NCBI GenBank assembly: GCA_963966185.1
Contig: CAWZYM010000274.1
Location: 1 to 64,000 of the forward strand
DNA length: 64,000 nucleotides
Origin: Rhabditoides inermis
Lineage: Eukaryota > Nematoda > Chromadorea > Rhabditida > Rhabditidae
Reading direction: 5' to 3'
A program made the translations under genes and the position numbers. This document shows, piece after piece, positions 16,326-28,830 of the stretch; positions within the stretch are counted from its first letter, which is position 1; each line of letters starts with the position of its first letter. The notes beneath the pieces are model-generated. The model searched no databases. It saw only the letters and a list, made by a program, of their open reading frames with translations, and had not been told where the DNA came from.

Positions 16326-17669
16326 ATTCACGTCACTCACCAGCGCGTTAGTCATCATCAACACTATAGCACCGATGCGCACCGCTTTGTCCTCCCGATC
16401 CTGTAAAACGCGCATTTCGTAATAACTTCTTCGTTGATGAAGTGCCAATCTGATCAAACTTCTGGAAAGAGAAGAAACCTGGTAGTAGCGGTCGAGATCG
16501 GCGAATATGCGCGTGCAGTACTCGCTGAACAGCGCGCGCATGTTGCTCGTCATGTCAAAGTAGCCTGAAAGTGTCTCCGTGCACACCAGACCCTCCAGTT
16601 AGTGCTGCGTTCATCACTTGCCACGTTTTCCCGTTTTCCATGCGTTTTACGTGTGGAAATTTTTTAAAGGAAAAATGAAGGAAAAAATAAATATGGTGAA
16701 ATATGGTGAGCAATTGCAATCGGTGGGAACCCATTGACGTACCCAGTTTCATGATGCACAACACTTTGAGGGCGGTGAACTCGACGGGTTCGATGTGAAG
16801 ACGCTGCAGTGGGCGCACGATCTGCGCGTGCATCTGCTGAATGAACTCCAGCCACAGACTGAAACGAATTCTGTTTCCTATTCGAAATGTAGTCGCCATT
16901 TCGTCGTGTACAACGCGAGAATATGCAACGTACAGTGCAAACGCACACGCATCCAAATTTTTCACGTCAGCCTGGCTTTTCTCCCTCACTCACTCTGCGA
17001 ATCGCGGGTCCTCGTTGTTCCACGCGTACGACTTGTCGTAGACGGACGTCATCCGTCCATTCGTGTAGATCATCAGGTTCTCACCCTGCGATGCAACACG
17101 TGTCGACGACATTCGCGATGCTCACCTCCGATGTGAGTTTGGCTGTGATGTAGGCGCCGTCGAGCAGAGCGAACGCCGTAGACGTGATCATGTAGAGAGC
17201 GGTCTGACAACGCCATCGACTCACGCATCATGTATTGCACATCCAAACTGTGTCCCCCCACCTTCTCTTCCGCCGTCAACGTGTCGAATCCGGGAAAGAC
17301 CTTGACGTACTCGAATACGAGCAGATAGTCGGTCCTCTGGATCTCCAGCTGTGCGGCCGCCGTGTGCTCGCGTAGCGGACGCGCCGAGAACGGCTCAAAA
17401 CAAGTATTGCGAAATTCCCAAACGTTTTCTACTCATCAATATTTCGAGCCACAATTCGGAACATTTCCAGCAGTATGTCTCACTCGGGCAGTGTGGAAAG
17501 TAACAAATTATACAGGCTAATTTTCCAAAGTTCATTCAAATTGGATAAACCTGGTGAATGAACTTAATGAACATACTCACAATGTCTCCACTCGCGTGAG
17601 TGACTGCCAAGAGTGGGTTGTCCGCATAGAGGATGCGCCGGCGATCCATGGCCTTCCGGTCCTGAACAC

Positions 17670-17725
<56 letters not shown>

Positions 17726-18318
17726 CTCTCTCTCTCTCTCTTCACAAAAAAATTCTCTTTTTCCCACCTCCTGATAGAACATCTGCAGCATGTCGATCGC
17801 TGGGCTACGAGAGGAGCAAGTACAGGGCATGGGAACGTCAAGCTACAACATTCCAAAATGACCGATCCCACGGCAATTCATAGTGAACGAAAACAAAAGC
17901 TGCAGACATTTTCAAGCATCCCACGTTTTCTCTATCTCACGCATTAAGTACATGCATCGAAACGAAAACCATTACAAACGGGCAGTTTCAATATACGTTA
18001 GCGGGCACGCGAATGAATGTTTTTTTAATGACAGTTTATCGTATCTGATTGACCGCGCACTCGCTGTATATACTCTCTCAAAAATCTCTCCATTCATTGT
18101 CATGTTAAACAGTCACTTTGAGGTGTTTTGTCATCATGCCGCATTCGAGTCGTGACTTACAGTGACCCCGTTCGACCCACCATGGGAGACGTGCTGCTGG
18201 AGGGACGCGGCTCGGACGACGCATCCTCGACCCTATCCATATCGTCCTCATTCATCTCGTCCCCTTGAAAACAGAACACTCAATGCTCTGTCTCTGTGTG
18301 TCTGTCTGGCTCTCTCTT

Positions 18319-18353
<35 letters not shown>

Positions 18354-19310
18354 CATCATGTTTAAGAGAAAATGAAACAGTGACAAAAAACAACAGCATC
18401 GTCTACCTGCACTCACTCTTCCTTCCCCTCTTCTTGTACTTTCGCTTCGACTGCACGTACTGCCGCCGCATCCCAGCAGACAGACACTTCTCGAACCGAC
18501 ATCGACGGCAGATCATCCGCAGTTCTGAAACAACACACCCCACTCATAAGTAGCTGATTGTTTACACCACTTAGCCTATAGACAGCTCCATCATACCCCG
18601 CTAAATTCACATATTCGTGTACGATATGTCACGGCAGATAAACATTACTATAATATAACAACTTAACGCATGTGCTGGATTTTTATGGTTCAGCCAGAAG
18701 CGAGCGCGCCAAAAAAGTCGTTCGGGCGCGGCCGTCTGTCAAAAATACGAACGCGTTGTCGCTAGTCTATAATGATACTGTCCACTGTCCGTTCGAAATT
18801 GACACGCGCTATGGATTATCCTCTGTGTCACGGTACGCGTAAATGTGGTGGTTGATAGACAATACTCCTTTTCAATGAGTGTTGTGAAATTGAAATATGA
18901 GAGGTGCACCTCACCGAAGTGCACCAAGCATCCGAGCTGACCGTTGCAGGTGAAGTGGACGTTCAGAGCCACGGTACGCCTGAACAAAACCTGAATTCAT
19001 CTGTGATGTGTGCGTAGTGCAAGTTTACGTCACTTGTCAGACGATAGGAAAACAACGACCAGAAACTCAAGTGATCTAGAACTTTTACGGATCGTGTTTT
19101 AATGAATCATTAATGAAACTAATGACAGAACATACCTGAAGAAAGCCGCGCAAGCGAGACAGCTCATGGCTCCAAAATGAGGCGAGCACTGTGGGGACAT
19201 GCATACTTGACACGCTGCAATTCACACTCTCGGCCACGCATGGTCACTCTGTCTGCACTTTGCTGATGTGACTTGCCACTTTGCACAAGGAAAAACGACG
19301 AACCTGTCAT
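16092..19310 (-). CDS. nuclear hormone receptor, copy B of a tandem pair
   Basis: A paralog of the receptor at 10193-13907 with the same exon order. The start exon ATGACAG at 19310 joins to CQVCMSPQCSPHFGAMSC then LACAAFFR (first zinc finger, about 19140-19210). The second finger spans HFTCNGQLGCLVHF (about 18915-18960) and ELRMICRRCRFEKCLSAGM (about 18455-18525), then a basic hinge KRKYKKRGR. An acidic exon DEMNEDDMDRVEDASSEP follows near 18200. The ligand-domain exons are SPAIDMLQMFYQE, DRKAMDRRRILYADNPLL (17585-17662), REHTAAAQLEIQRTDYLL, the exon with TAKLTSE, GENLMIYTNGRMTSV, LWLEFIQQMHAQIVRPLQ, YFDMTSNMRALFSEYC, DREDKAVRIGAIVLMM and VELFDLCELDTMSKILL then QR and TGA at 16092. No stop or frameshift is seen. 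The hinge and start-proximal sequences differ most from copy A. DNA binding and a regulatory role follow from the family; ligand and targets are unknown. Confidence 0.85.
16280..16325. repeat. (GA)n microsatellite in NHR copy B intron
   Basis: A GA run lies in the penultimate intron of NHR copy B. Copy A has no matching tract at the equivalent intron. Confidence 0.9.
17672..17741. repeat. (CT)n microsatellite in NHR copy B intron
   Basis: It sits 12 nt from the DRKAMDRRR exon with the identical ATGCGTGTTCAG intron end found in copy A. Confidence 0.95.
18310..18351. repeat. (CT)n microsatellite in NHR copy B hinge intron
   Basis: A CT run lies between the second-finger exon and the acidic hinge exon of NHR copy B. 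Confidence 0.9.
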
Positions 19311-20003
19311 GTCGAAAGTTTCAGAGAGAACGAGAGAGAGATGTCTGATCGGGTCAGCCGCACTCTCACGTGTCTCTCTCTCGCTACCGCTCACTCGATC
19401 GATAGATGGTTCCTAGCGGGAAAGGGGGTGGGGCGCACAAATATGTCAACAATTCGCCCCGCAGTTGGCAACGACACTGACTAGTATTCTACACCGTTGC
19501 GAATCGCACGTATTGTTCTATTGCCAACGTGTAATCATGTTTGACCATCTAAAGTGGCGGAGTCGTGTTCTCTTGAATAAGTTATATTGCAACACGTGAA
19601 CGTTCAGAGTACATAATTCATGGTATGAAAAATATATTCTGAAATTGGCGCATAGTTTTTTTTTATGTTAATGATTCAGTTTTTGAATTTCGCAAGTGCT
19701 TGGTTTGTGTTTCACAAAAAAGTGCCATTCGCTAAAAAATGGCACTATTTTTTTCCGGATGTTCACGTGTCATGTGTTGATACGCGGCAATCGATTGTCT
19801 ACATTCAAAGTTCACGTGAGATTGTGTCAAAATAAGAAACCTTCTGATAAAAGTGCTCATACATTGTTTCTATGACCAAAAACTATGGCACTCATCTTTT
19901 GATTTGTGAAACATTCAATGTGCGTTAGACCAAAGCTTGGACAATACACACAGTGCGAAAATGGCGTGATAAAACTTTATCATACGACCCGTGCAGTGTG
20001 TGT
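19311..20003. other. intergenic between NHR copy B and lysozyme 1
   Basis: It should hold the NHR copy B promoter and the lysozyme 1 3' UTR. I see only AT-rich sequence and a short repeat of the CACTTTTTTG/AAAAGTGCCA type near 19717-19750; no exon is supported. Confidence 0.4.
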
Positions 20004-22695
<2,692 letters not shown>

Positions 22696-22733
22696 CGCGC
22701 GAGCCTTGCCGTACCGTAGCCACGTGTTGCCTT

Positions 22734-22752
22734 ATATACTTGCCTTATCGCC
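22734..22752 (-). promoter_or_regulatory. lysozyme 1 core promoter: GATAAG next to TATATAAGG
   Basis: On the minus strand, GGCGATAAGG is followed within a few bases by TATATAAGG about 35-40 nt before the lysozyme 1 ATG (22695). GATA sites are the known targets of nematode intestinal GATA factors (ELT-2 type); the assignment here is inference from the motif and position. Confidence 0.55.
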
Positions 22753-22857
22753 TCCCCTCCGCACATCCGCTTCGCACTGATCCGTGTTGACGGCGCGCCC
22801 GGCGTGGCAATCTTTCGAACTCGGCATTGCAAGATGCGATAGAGACACAGCACACAG

Positions 22858-22860
<3 letters not shown>

Positions 22861-22935
<75 letters not shown>
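22861..22935. repeat. (GA)n microsatellite inside the lysozyme bidirectional promoter
   Basis: About 74 bp of nearly perfect GA lies between the two mirrored TATA/GATA promoters. Confidence 0.95.
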
Positions 22936-22938
<3 letters not shown>

Positions 22939-22994
22939 GGAGACATGCGGGGAGGTATGTCAGCACGCGGCATCGCCGAGAATCCGGTGTCTGC

Positions 22995-23016
22995 GAGATA
23001 AGCGCTGGCTATATAT
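22995..23016 (+). promoter_or_regulatory. lysozyme 2 core promoter: GATAAG next to TATATATGG
   Basis: GAGATAAGCGCTGGCTATATATGG lies about 40 nt before the lysozyme 2 ATG (23053), mirroring the arrangement upstream of lysozyme 1. Confidence 0.55.
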
Positions 23017-23052
23017 GGGCACGGGACAGTGGCTGCAGTAGCCCTTCCCGCT

Positions 23053-24436
23053 ATGAGGTTCGCCGTCGCTTTCCTGGCCCTCGTGGCCGCTGCCTCCGCC
23101 ACCACCGGATTCGACGCTATCGGAGTGAGTGCCAAATACAGTCATCGTGCGAAAGTATCAATTGTGTTGTGAACGTGAACACTACGTTCACGAAATAGAA
23201 AGACCCTTTGCCGCATATCAACTCTGGGTGTTGTAATTGTAACCTTGATAGAGATAGTCAAGATCACTCATTTCCATTGCAGGACATCTCCGTGGCGACG
23301 TTCAGGTGTATGAAGAACGCCGGCTACGAGTTCTTCATCGCTCGCGTGTGGGAGTCGATCGGCAACTACGACTTCTCCGGATTCCAGAACGTCGCCAACG
23401 CGCGCGCCGGTGCGTCGAGTGGTCCTAACTCCTGACTTACTACTTACTACTTTGGACTTTATGAAACACCCACCAACTCGAAAACACGACTGTTGAAAAA
23501 AGGGGGAGAAACACTTCAAGGTATTCACTGAAACACGTCCAACGCAAACACTGAAAAATCATATGCTGTTCAATTAGCTTCGGATTCGAGTTCGTAAGAG
23601 AATCGGATTGATTATGACTCACCACATAGTATGGGTGATGGGTTAATCGACTTTACATGTTGTAGTGACACTAAACAACTTTTAAATAAAACGTGTATCA
23701 ATCTGCAGCTGGCATCGAGTACGTTGACGGATACATTTTCCCCTGCCTGGCCTCTCGTTGCGCTTCACCCGCCAACCAGGTGGGCTGATCACACTGATCG
23801 ACTGATCGACTGATCAACTGATCATTTCAGGTGCACGCCACCGTCGACAGGATCCGCTCCACCGGCGCCAAGGTCGGCATGCTCTGGCTCGACATTGAGA
23901 GGTAGGTGTCTCTCCCTTCCTTCCCCCCCACTCTTCCTCTCTCTATCTCTCATACTGCAAACCACCTATTTTTACTTGGAAGTATTTGAATGATAGTAGC
24001 GAAAACAATCTTGTCTGCAGGCTCGCCTGGTCCAGCGACAAGGCGCACAACCAGCAGATCATCATTGAGATGGGCAACGAGCTGAACGCGCTCGGATTCA
24101 ACTGGGGCATCTACACCAACTACTATATGTGGGAGGAGATCGTCGGACTCGGCTGGAGCCACTTCTCCAACAAGCCGCTCTGGTGGGCCAACTACAACGG
24201 ACAGCCCGTGAGTCGACCCCCTCTCTCTCTCTCTCTCTCTCTATCTATCTCTCTCTCTGCTCTCTCTCTGCTCTCTCTCTCTCTCTCTCTCTTCCGGGAG
24301 CGGCGGTCACAGTGACGCATTGCAGGGCTTCGCCAAGTTCATTCCGTTCGGCGGCTGGTCGCACGCCACCATGCATCAGTACGCCGGAGACGTGAAGCCG
24401 GCGTGCGGACTCGACGTCGACCTCAGCTACTACTAG
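23053..24436 (+). CDS. GH25 (LYS-type) lysozyme 2
   Basis: A secreted peptidoglycan hydrolase paralogous to the minus-strand neighbour. The signal peptide is MRFAVAFLALVAAASATTGF in exon 1 (23053-23123). Next come DISVATFRCMKNAGYEFF and [17 protein letters not shown] (from 23284), [17 protein letters not shown] (from 23709), STGAKVGMLWLDIER with the DIE acidic pair (from 23831), SDKAHNQQIIIEMGNELN then GIYTNYYMWEEIVGLGW (24022-24208), and FGGWSHATMHQYAGDVK to DLSYY, TAG at 24434-24436. Six exons give about 210 residues, and the enzyme looks complete. The lys1/lys2 pair share conserved blocks throughout, with the GFDAI entry and the DIE site unchanged. The last intron carries CT tracts. Gut expression is inferred from the GATA/TATA promoter. 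Confidence 0.92.
24224..24293. repeat. (CT)n tract in lysozyme 2 last intron
   Basis: CT runs interrupted by CTAT and CTGCT begin soon after the GTGAGT donor. On the sense strand it is pyrimidine, the opposite orientation to the lysozyme 1 tracts. Confidence 0.9.
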
Positions 24437-25084
24437 ACGAGCACAGAGAGAGAGATGTGTACATACATAAACACTCGTTCTATGCGTTGTCTCGGTTCTT
24501 ATCCAAGGAAACACTTCCCACAGAAACAGTAGTGTCTTGATGTTTGAGCCACTTGTGCCGTTTGACTCGTAGTCACACTTTTTCCGCTTTTTCGACCTCT
24601 CCACCCGTATCATGTAGCACCCTATCTGGGCGTTGCAGCCACGTTTTGGGTCTTATCAGACCTATCAGATAATCCGACCGACACAATGCAAAGCGATTTC
24701 ACAGTTCACAGTGAGTACGAAGCAGGGATCTCAAGAATCAATCGTGATATAGAGTTATGAAATTAAGTGCGATACAGAAACATGGACTTGACAACAAAGT
24801 GAAAACGAATCACAGTTTATGTTATATGTCATACTCGAAACAGTTTTTAGAATCAACTGCGACTACACAGCTTATTGAATCACCGATGTTTTCACGAAAA
24901 AGATCTTGCGTCTTTACGCGTGAAGAATCCATTTGCATACATCATTCGCCCAAATCCCTTTCTCATTGCGCATGCGTTGCCAATTGTGATTTGCATGTCT
25001 GTGTTCATTTCGCATGCGCAACTCGGCCGTAGAAAAGGCAGTGGTGGGAACTGGAGGGCAGCACTCGACTCGCCTACTCGCCAG
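24437..25084. other. intergenic and arginine kinase promoter region
   Basis: There is no exon. About 65-120 bp upstream of the kinase ATG are two GC-rich palindromes, TGCGCATGCG (24967-24976) and CGCATGCGCA (25011-25020), mirror-oriented and 44 bp apart. They resemble NRF-1-type sites, but no such factor can be inferred from this window. Confidence 0.4.
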
Positions 25085-26768
25085 ATGTTCGCTCGCTCCA
25101 TGGCCCAGCACGGCCTCTTCATGCCCTCGGTGGTCGCCGCGATCGGCATGGGCAGTCTTCTGCTGCCCAACACATACGACATGAAGGCCAAGGAGAAGAA
25201 GGAGAGCAGCACCAAGACTGCCAAGTCCGCCGTCGACGCCGACACGATCAAGAAGATCGAGGAGGGATTCGCAAAGCTGCAGGCTAGCAAGGAGTGCAAG
25301 TCGCTCCTCAAGAAACACCTCACCAAGGACGTCGTCGACCAGCTCAAGCACAAGAAGGTACTGTGGGAATACTGTAATGTGTAACCTACCGTTCCTACCG
25401 TAACCCATTGCAGACCAAGCTTGGCGCTACTCTGTACGACTGCATCCGTTCGGGAGTGTTCAACCTGGATGCGGGAGTGGGAGTGTACGCCCCGGATGCC
25501 GAGTCGTACAAGGTGTTTGCCCCGCTCTTCGACGGTATCATCAAGGAGTACCACGGATTCGCGCCCGACCAGAAACAGCCGCCCGTCGACCTCGGCGAGG
25601 GCAAGACCAAGGTACTGTAATACCGTAATCGTGCTACTCACAGTATTCACAATGTTTCGTTCAGAACTTCCCGCCGCTCGACCCCAAGGGCAAGTACATC
25701 AAGTCGACTCGCATTCGCTGCGGTCGCTCTCTCGCTGGCTACCCGTTCAACCCGTGCCTCAAGCAGGACGACTACCTCGTCATGGAGAAGAAGGTGTCCG
25801 ACGCGTTCAAGTCCTACAACGACAAGGAGCTGCAGGTACGGCACTACCGGTGTTACCGTAGCTTACCGTATCACTTAGGGCAAGTACTACCCGCTGGACG
25901 GTATGAAGAAGGAGACGCAGAAGCAGCTGATCGCTGATCACTTTCTGTTCAAGGAGGGCGATCGCCACCTCCAGGTGGGTATGCAAGCTCCGCCTCCTTC
26001 TGACCAAGCCTTTGCAGCACGCCAACGCGTGCAACTTCTGGCCGAAGGGACGCGGCATCTACCACAACAACGACAAGACGTTCCTCATTTGGGTGAACGA
26101 GGAGGACCACATGCGGATCATCTCCATGGAGAACGGTTCCGACGTGGGCAAGGTGCTCGACAGGCTCATCCGCGGAGTCAAGGTACGCCCCCCTTCCGGG
26201 AGCACGCCCACAATGTTATCGTTCTATTTGTCGTTTCGTGTAACACGTGACATTCGGTACTAGCCACAAATTAACATCTCACCCCCTCGTTTCAGCACAT
26301 CGAGAAGCAGGTGCCGTTCTCGCGCGACGAACGCCTCGGCTGGCTCACCTTCTGCCCCACCAACCTCGGCTCGACGGTGCGCGCCTCCGTCCACATCGCC
26401 CTGCCCAAGCTGGCCGCCAAGAAGGACTTCATCGTGAGTTGGCATAGGAATAGTATACTGTATACGGGGGTGCTGTGGTCTGTGGATAGTGAGCGCTGTG
26501 CTGTACTTACTGTACTGAGAGCATCATTGTCACTTCTCTCGCTTTCAGCAAATCTGCGACAAGCTGAACCTGCAGGTGCGCGGCATTCACGGAGAGCACT
26601 CCGAATCCGAGGGAGGCGTCTTCGACATCTCCAACAGGTATACTATCGATTGATTATCGATTGATATTGGTTGATTGCAGGGCTCGCCTGGGTCTGTCGG
26701 AGTACGAGGCTGTGAAGCAGATGTACGACGGAGTCAAGGAGCTGATTCGTCTGGAGGAGGCTCTGTAG
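25085..26768 (+). CDS. arginine kinase (ATP:guanido phosphotransferase)
   Basis: It transfers phosphate between ATP and arginine to buffer cellular ATP. Eight exons run from ATG 25085 ([19 protein letters not shown]) to TAG 26768, about 400 residues, close to or slightly above usual arginine kinases. The N-terminal domain has [15 protein letters not shown], then [15 protein letters not shown]. The catalytic domain has [17 protein letters not shown], the [20 protein letters not shown] segment with NEED-H, and [15 protein letters not shown], which holds the reactive cysteine. [17 protein letters not shown] forms the flexible loop near the end, followed by [19 protein letters not shown]. The first 40 residues are an extension with a hydrophobic run ([16 protein letters not shown]) and no early acidic residues, which could be a mitochondrial or membrane signal; a second Met five codons later (MAQHG) is an alternative start. 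Strong GC3 bias suggests high expression. Confidence 0.95.
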
Positions 26769-26993
26769 ACACCCTCAATCACCCCACCACTCAACATCAA
26801 CTCATCTATTCACCGATTCGCACAATGCCGATAAATAGATGCGAAAAAAGATAGATGCCGTTGTTTCTCTTGAAACGTTTCGGTCCTATCGGTTTTTATC
26901 GTATCGTAGCATGGCTCACGTCAGTCGAACATAACTCTCAGTGAGTGTGTGCTACGTTGAAGCGTCGTGCTCGCGGTTCATAGGAGGACTCCT

Positions 26994-27454
26994 GTGAAAA
27001 CCCGTAACATACCGCGCGGTTATCGGTAACGTAGCGCGAGCGTATTCGCTTAACATATCCTTCGTAAAGGGTATGTTAAGAAACGCGTCACGGTATATTA
27101 CCGCTTAACCTCGTGGAATATTAACGATTTTGATCGATGAGCTGCGGCTCAATCACATTTCAGGTTTTAAAATGTGCGAAAAGTTTGCTGTTTTGGATGT
27201 AAGCATTGTGTGATGCGCGGTGCACACACATCCTGTGCGACTGTTCAGAACAACGCTCGCTCGCTTATGGCTGCGCGCAAAAACAAAGTCACGCCGGGTT
27301 TACTGCCTAACCTTTTCATATGTTAAGCAAATGAATAGGGCGGAGCGAGTTGACTCGGCGACTCGATCGAGCTCCGAAATGAAAATAGTATACGCTTATG
27401 ATAGGCGTATGTTACCAAAAGTCGCTAAGCTCGCGGTATGTTACGGGTTTTCAC
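26994..27454. mobile_element. MITE-like element with 23-bp perfect terminal inverted repeats
   Basis: The left end at 26994-27016 (GTGAAAACCCGTAACATACC then GCG) is the exact reverse complement of 27432-27454. The inner part repeats shorter GGTATGTTA/TAACATACC motifs on both strands near 27040-27075 and 27300-27420. No protein is encoded. A target-site duplication is not obvious: the flanks are CTCCT and TCGCG. Confidence 0.75.
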
Positions 27455-28066
27455 TCGCGACGCGCATCGCACAGGGCTAATCTGCCGATGGCGGTACAGT
27501 CGGACGCGACTGCTTGTGTGAAGTCTGAAACGTCACTCGACTTTCTAGAATCTGAAAATTAGGAAATATAAATATTATATTTATTTGTCTCTTGTAACCG
27601 ACATCAAGAATATACGATGGTTCATAGGGCTCCGATGAAATTCACTATTTGAATAGAGCCTCATAGTCAGGGTGGCAACAGTTCTGGTTCCAGTGGCAGT
27701 CTGCCAAGACTGACAAGTCTGACAAGCGATCGCAACTGTTCCATGTTCGAGAAACCAGCTACAATTTCGTTTGCATCGTTTCCGTCTTCTCGAGATGAGC
27801 AAAATGATGTCTTATTTTTGTAATTTCAACGATTTTGAACATATTCAGGTAGTGCCACCCGTGCTAATTTTCAGTTGAACTTGAGTGGATTGCGCAAATC
27901 CACTCCCGACTCACTCTTTTATGACCCTTTCGCACCGGCAAACGGTCGGGTCTTGGCAGACTGCCATACCATGCCTCCTCTCGCTCCGCCCCTTTCCCTA
28001 CTGTTTTTGGTGAGAAGAGGGCAGCTGTGGCGGGACAAAACTCTACCCTTCTACCCAGCTACTCAC
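27455..28066. other. intergenic with a 16-bp inverted repeat
   Basis: GGCAGTCTGCCAAGAC (near 27691-27712) is matched exactly in inverse by GTCTTGGCAGACTGCC (near 27953-27968). GGGTGGCA and TGCCACCC also face each other at about 27669 and 27855. This looks like an old palindromic element of roughly 300 bp. No gene is seen. Confidence 0.45.
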
Positions 28067-28159
28067 CAGTAGTTTCGCTTTGTGAACGCAGGCGGCGTAG
28101 ATCACAGTACAGGTCACCACCACCACAATACCGACCAGCGACGTCTTGTAGCCTTCGAA
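28067..28159 (-). CDS. orphan exon encoding one transmembrane segment
   Basis: A 93-nt exon in phase 0/0 is bounded by TTGGTTTCAG and GTGAGT. It encodes FEGYKTSLVGIVVVVTCTVI followed by YAACVHKAKLL: one hydrophobic helix flanked by basic residues, in GC-rich codons like real exons here. I cannot find convincing neighbouring exons. A repeat element (28174-28544) has inserted 15 bp from its acceptor, so it may belong to a gene disrupted by repeats or one with very large introns. The family is not recognised. Confidence 0.4.
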
Positions 28160-28173
28160 CTGAAACCAAGTGA

Positions 28174-28320
28174 TATTATCTGTTAACAAGTACTTGCGTA
28201 AAGATAGTAAGTTTGTCTTGACCTAATTCAACAAAAGCGCATGCATAAAACGTTTACAAATACTAAGACAAACCTGAGCCTCTATCTCCATCTCTCTCCT
28301 ATTTCTCCTCTCTCTCCATC

Positions 28321-28371
<51 letters not shown>

Positions 28372-28544
28372 ATATTGACGTATGACGTTATTCATTTGTA
28401 TTGTTATATTTCATCTGTTAGTGTCCACTGTCCGTTATGCGCAGATTTGTGTTAGTATTTGTAAACGTTTTATGCATGCGTTTTTGTTGAATTGGGTCAA
28501 GACAAACTTACTATCTTTACGCAAGTACTTTTTAACAGATAATA
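28174..28544. mobile_element. TIR element (family I), copy next to the orphan exon
   Basis: About 100 bp inverted ends: TATTATCTGTTAA, AGTACTTGCGTAAAGATAGT and ATTCAACAAAAGCGCATGCA then TAAAACGTTTAC on the left recur in inverse at 28440-28544. The centre has a (CT)n tract at 28319-28371. A second copy is at 61216, and the core matches the ends of the 2.4 kb element at 42764-45212. Confidence 0.8.
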
Positions 28545-28610
28545 CATGTGCTTTTGTTGAATTTCATAGAAATTTCTTCTTTTACTTATTCCCAAGCTCT
28601 GTCGTTCATT

Positions 28611-28830
28611 AGTACGCACAGAACTATTATGTGACACATTTTATGATGTGACGCACAATGTTGCGTGTATATGCAACTATATTTTTCTTGGTATTGTTTG
28701 AAAACAATTTTAAACGACACTTTTTCTCTGAATTTCGGTCGCCGTGGAGTAAGTGCATGTCTGCGCTCTCTGCCGACAGCGTGCTCTCTCGCGATTTTTC
28801 TGCGCATCCTACCCGCCGGCCGGGAGAGAG
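28611..28830. repeat. dispersed repeat, homologous to about 61515-61705
   Basis: Shared blocks include GTACGCACAGAACTAT, GTGACACATTTTATGATGTG, TGCAACTATATTTTTCTTGG and GTGCATGTCTGCGCTCTCTG then CCGACAGCGTGCTCTCTCGC. It follows the family I TIR element in both places, so the unit that was copied is larger than the TIR element. Confidence 0.75.

Noticed and set aside
24892..25650. 252-codon antisense open frame over arginine kinase
   Set aside because: A shadow of a GC3-rich true gene; arginine kinase motifs are unambiguous on the plus strand.
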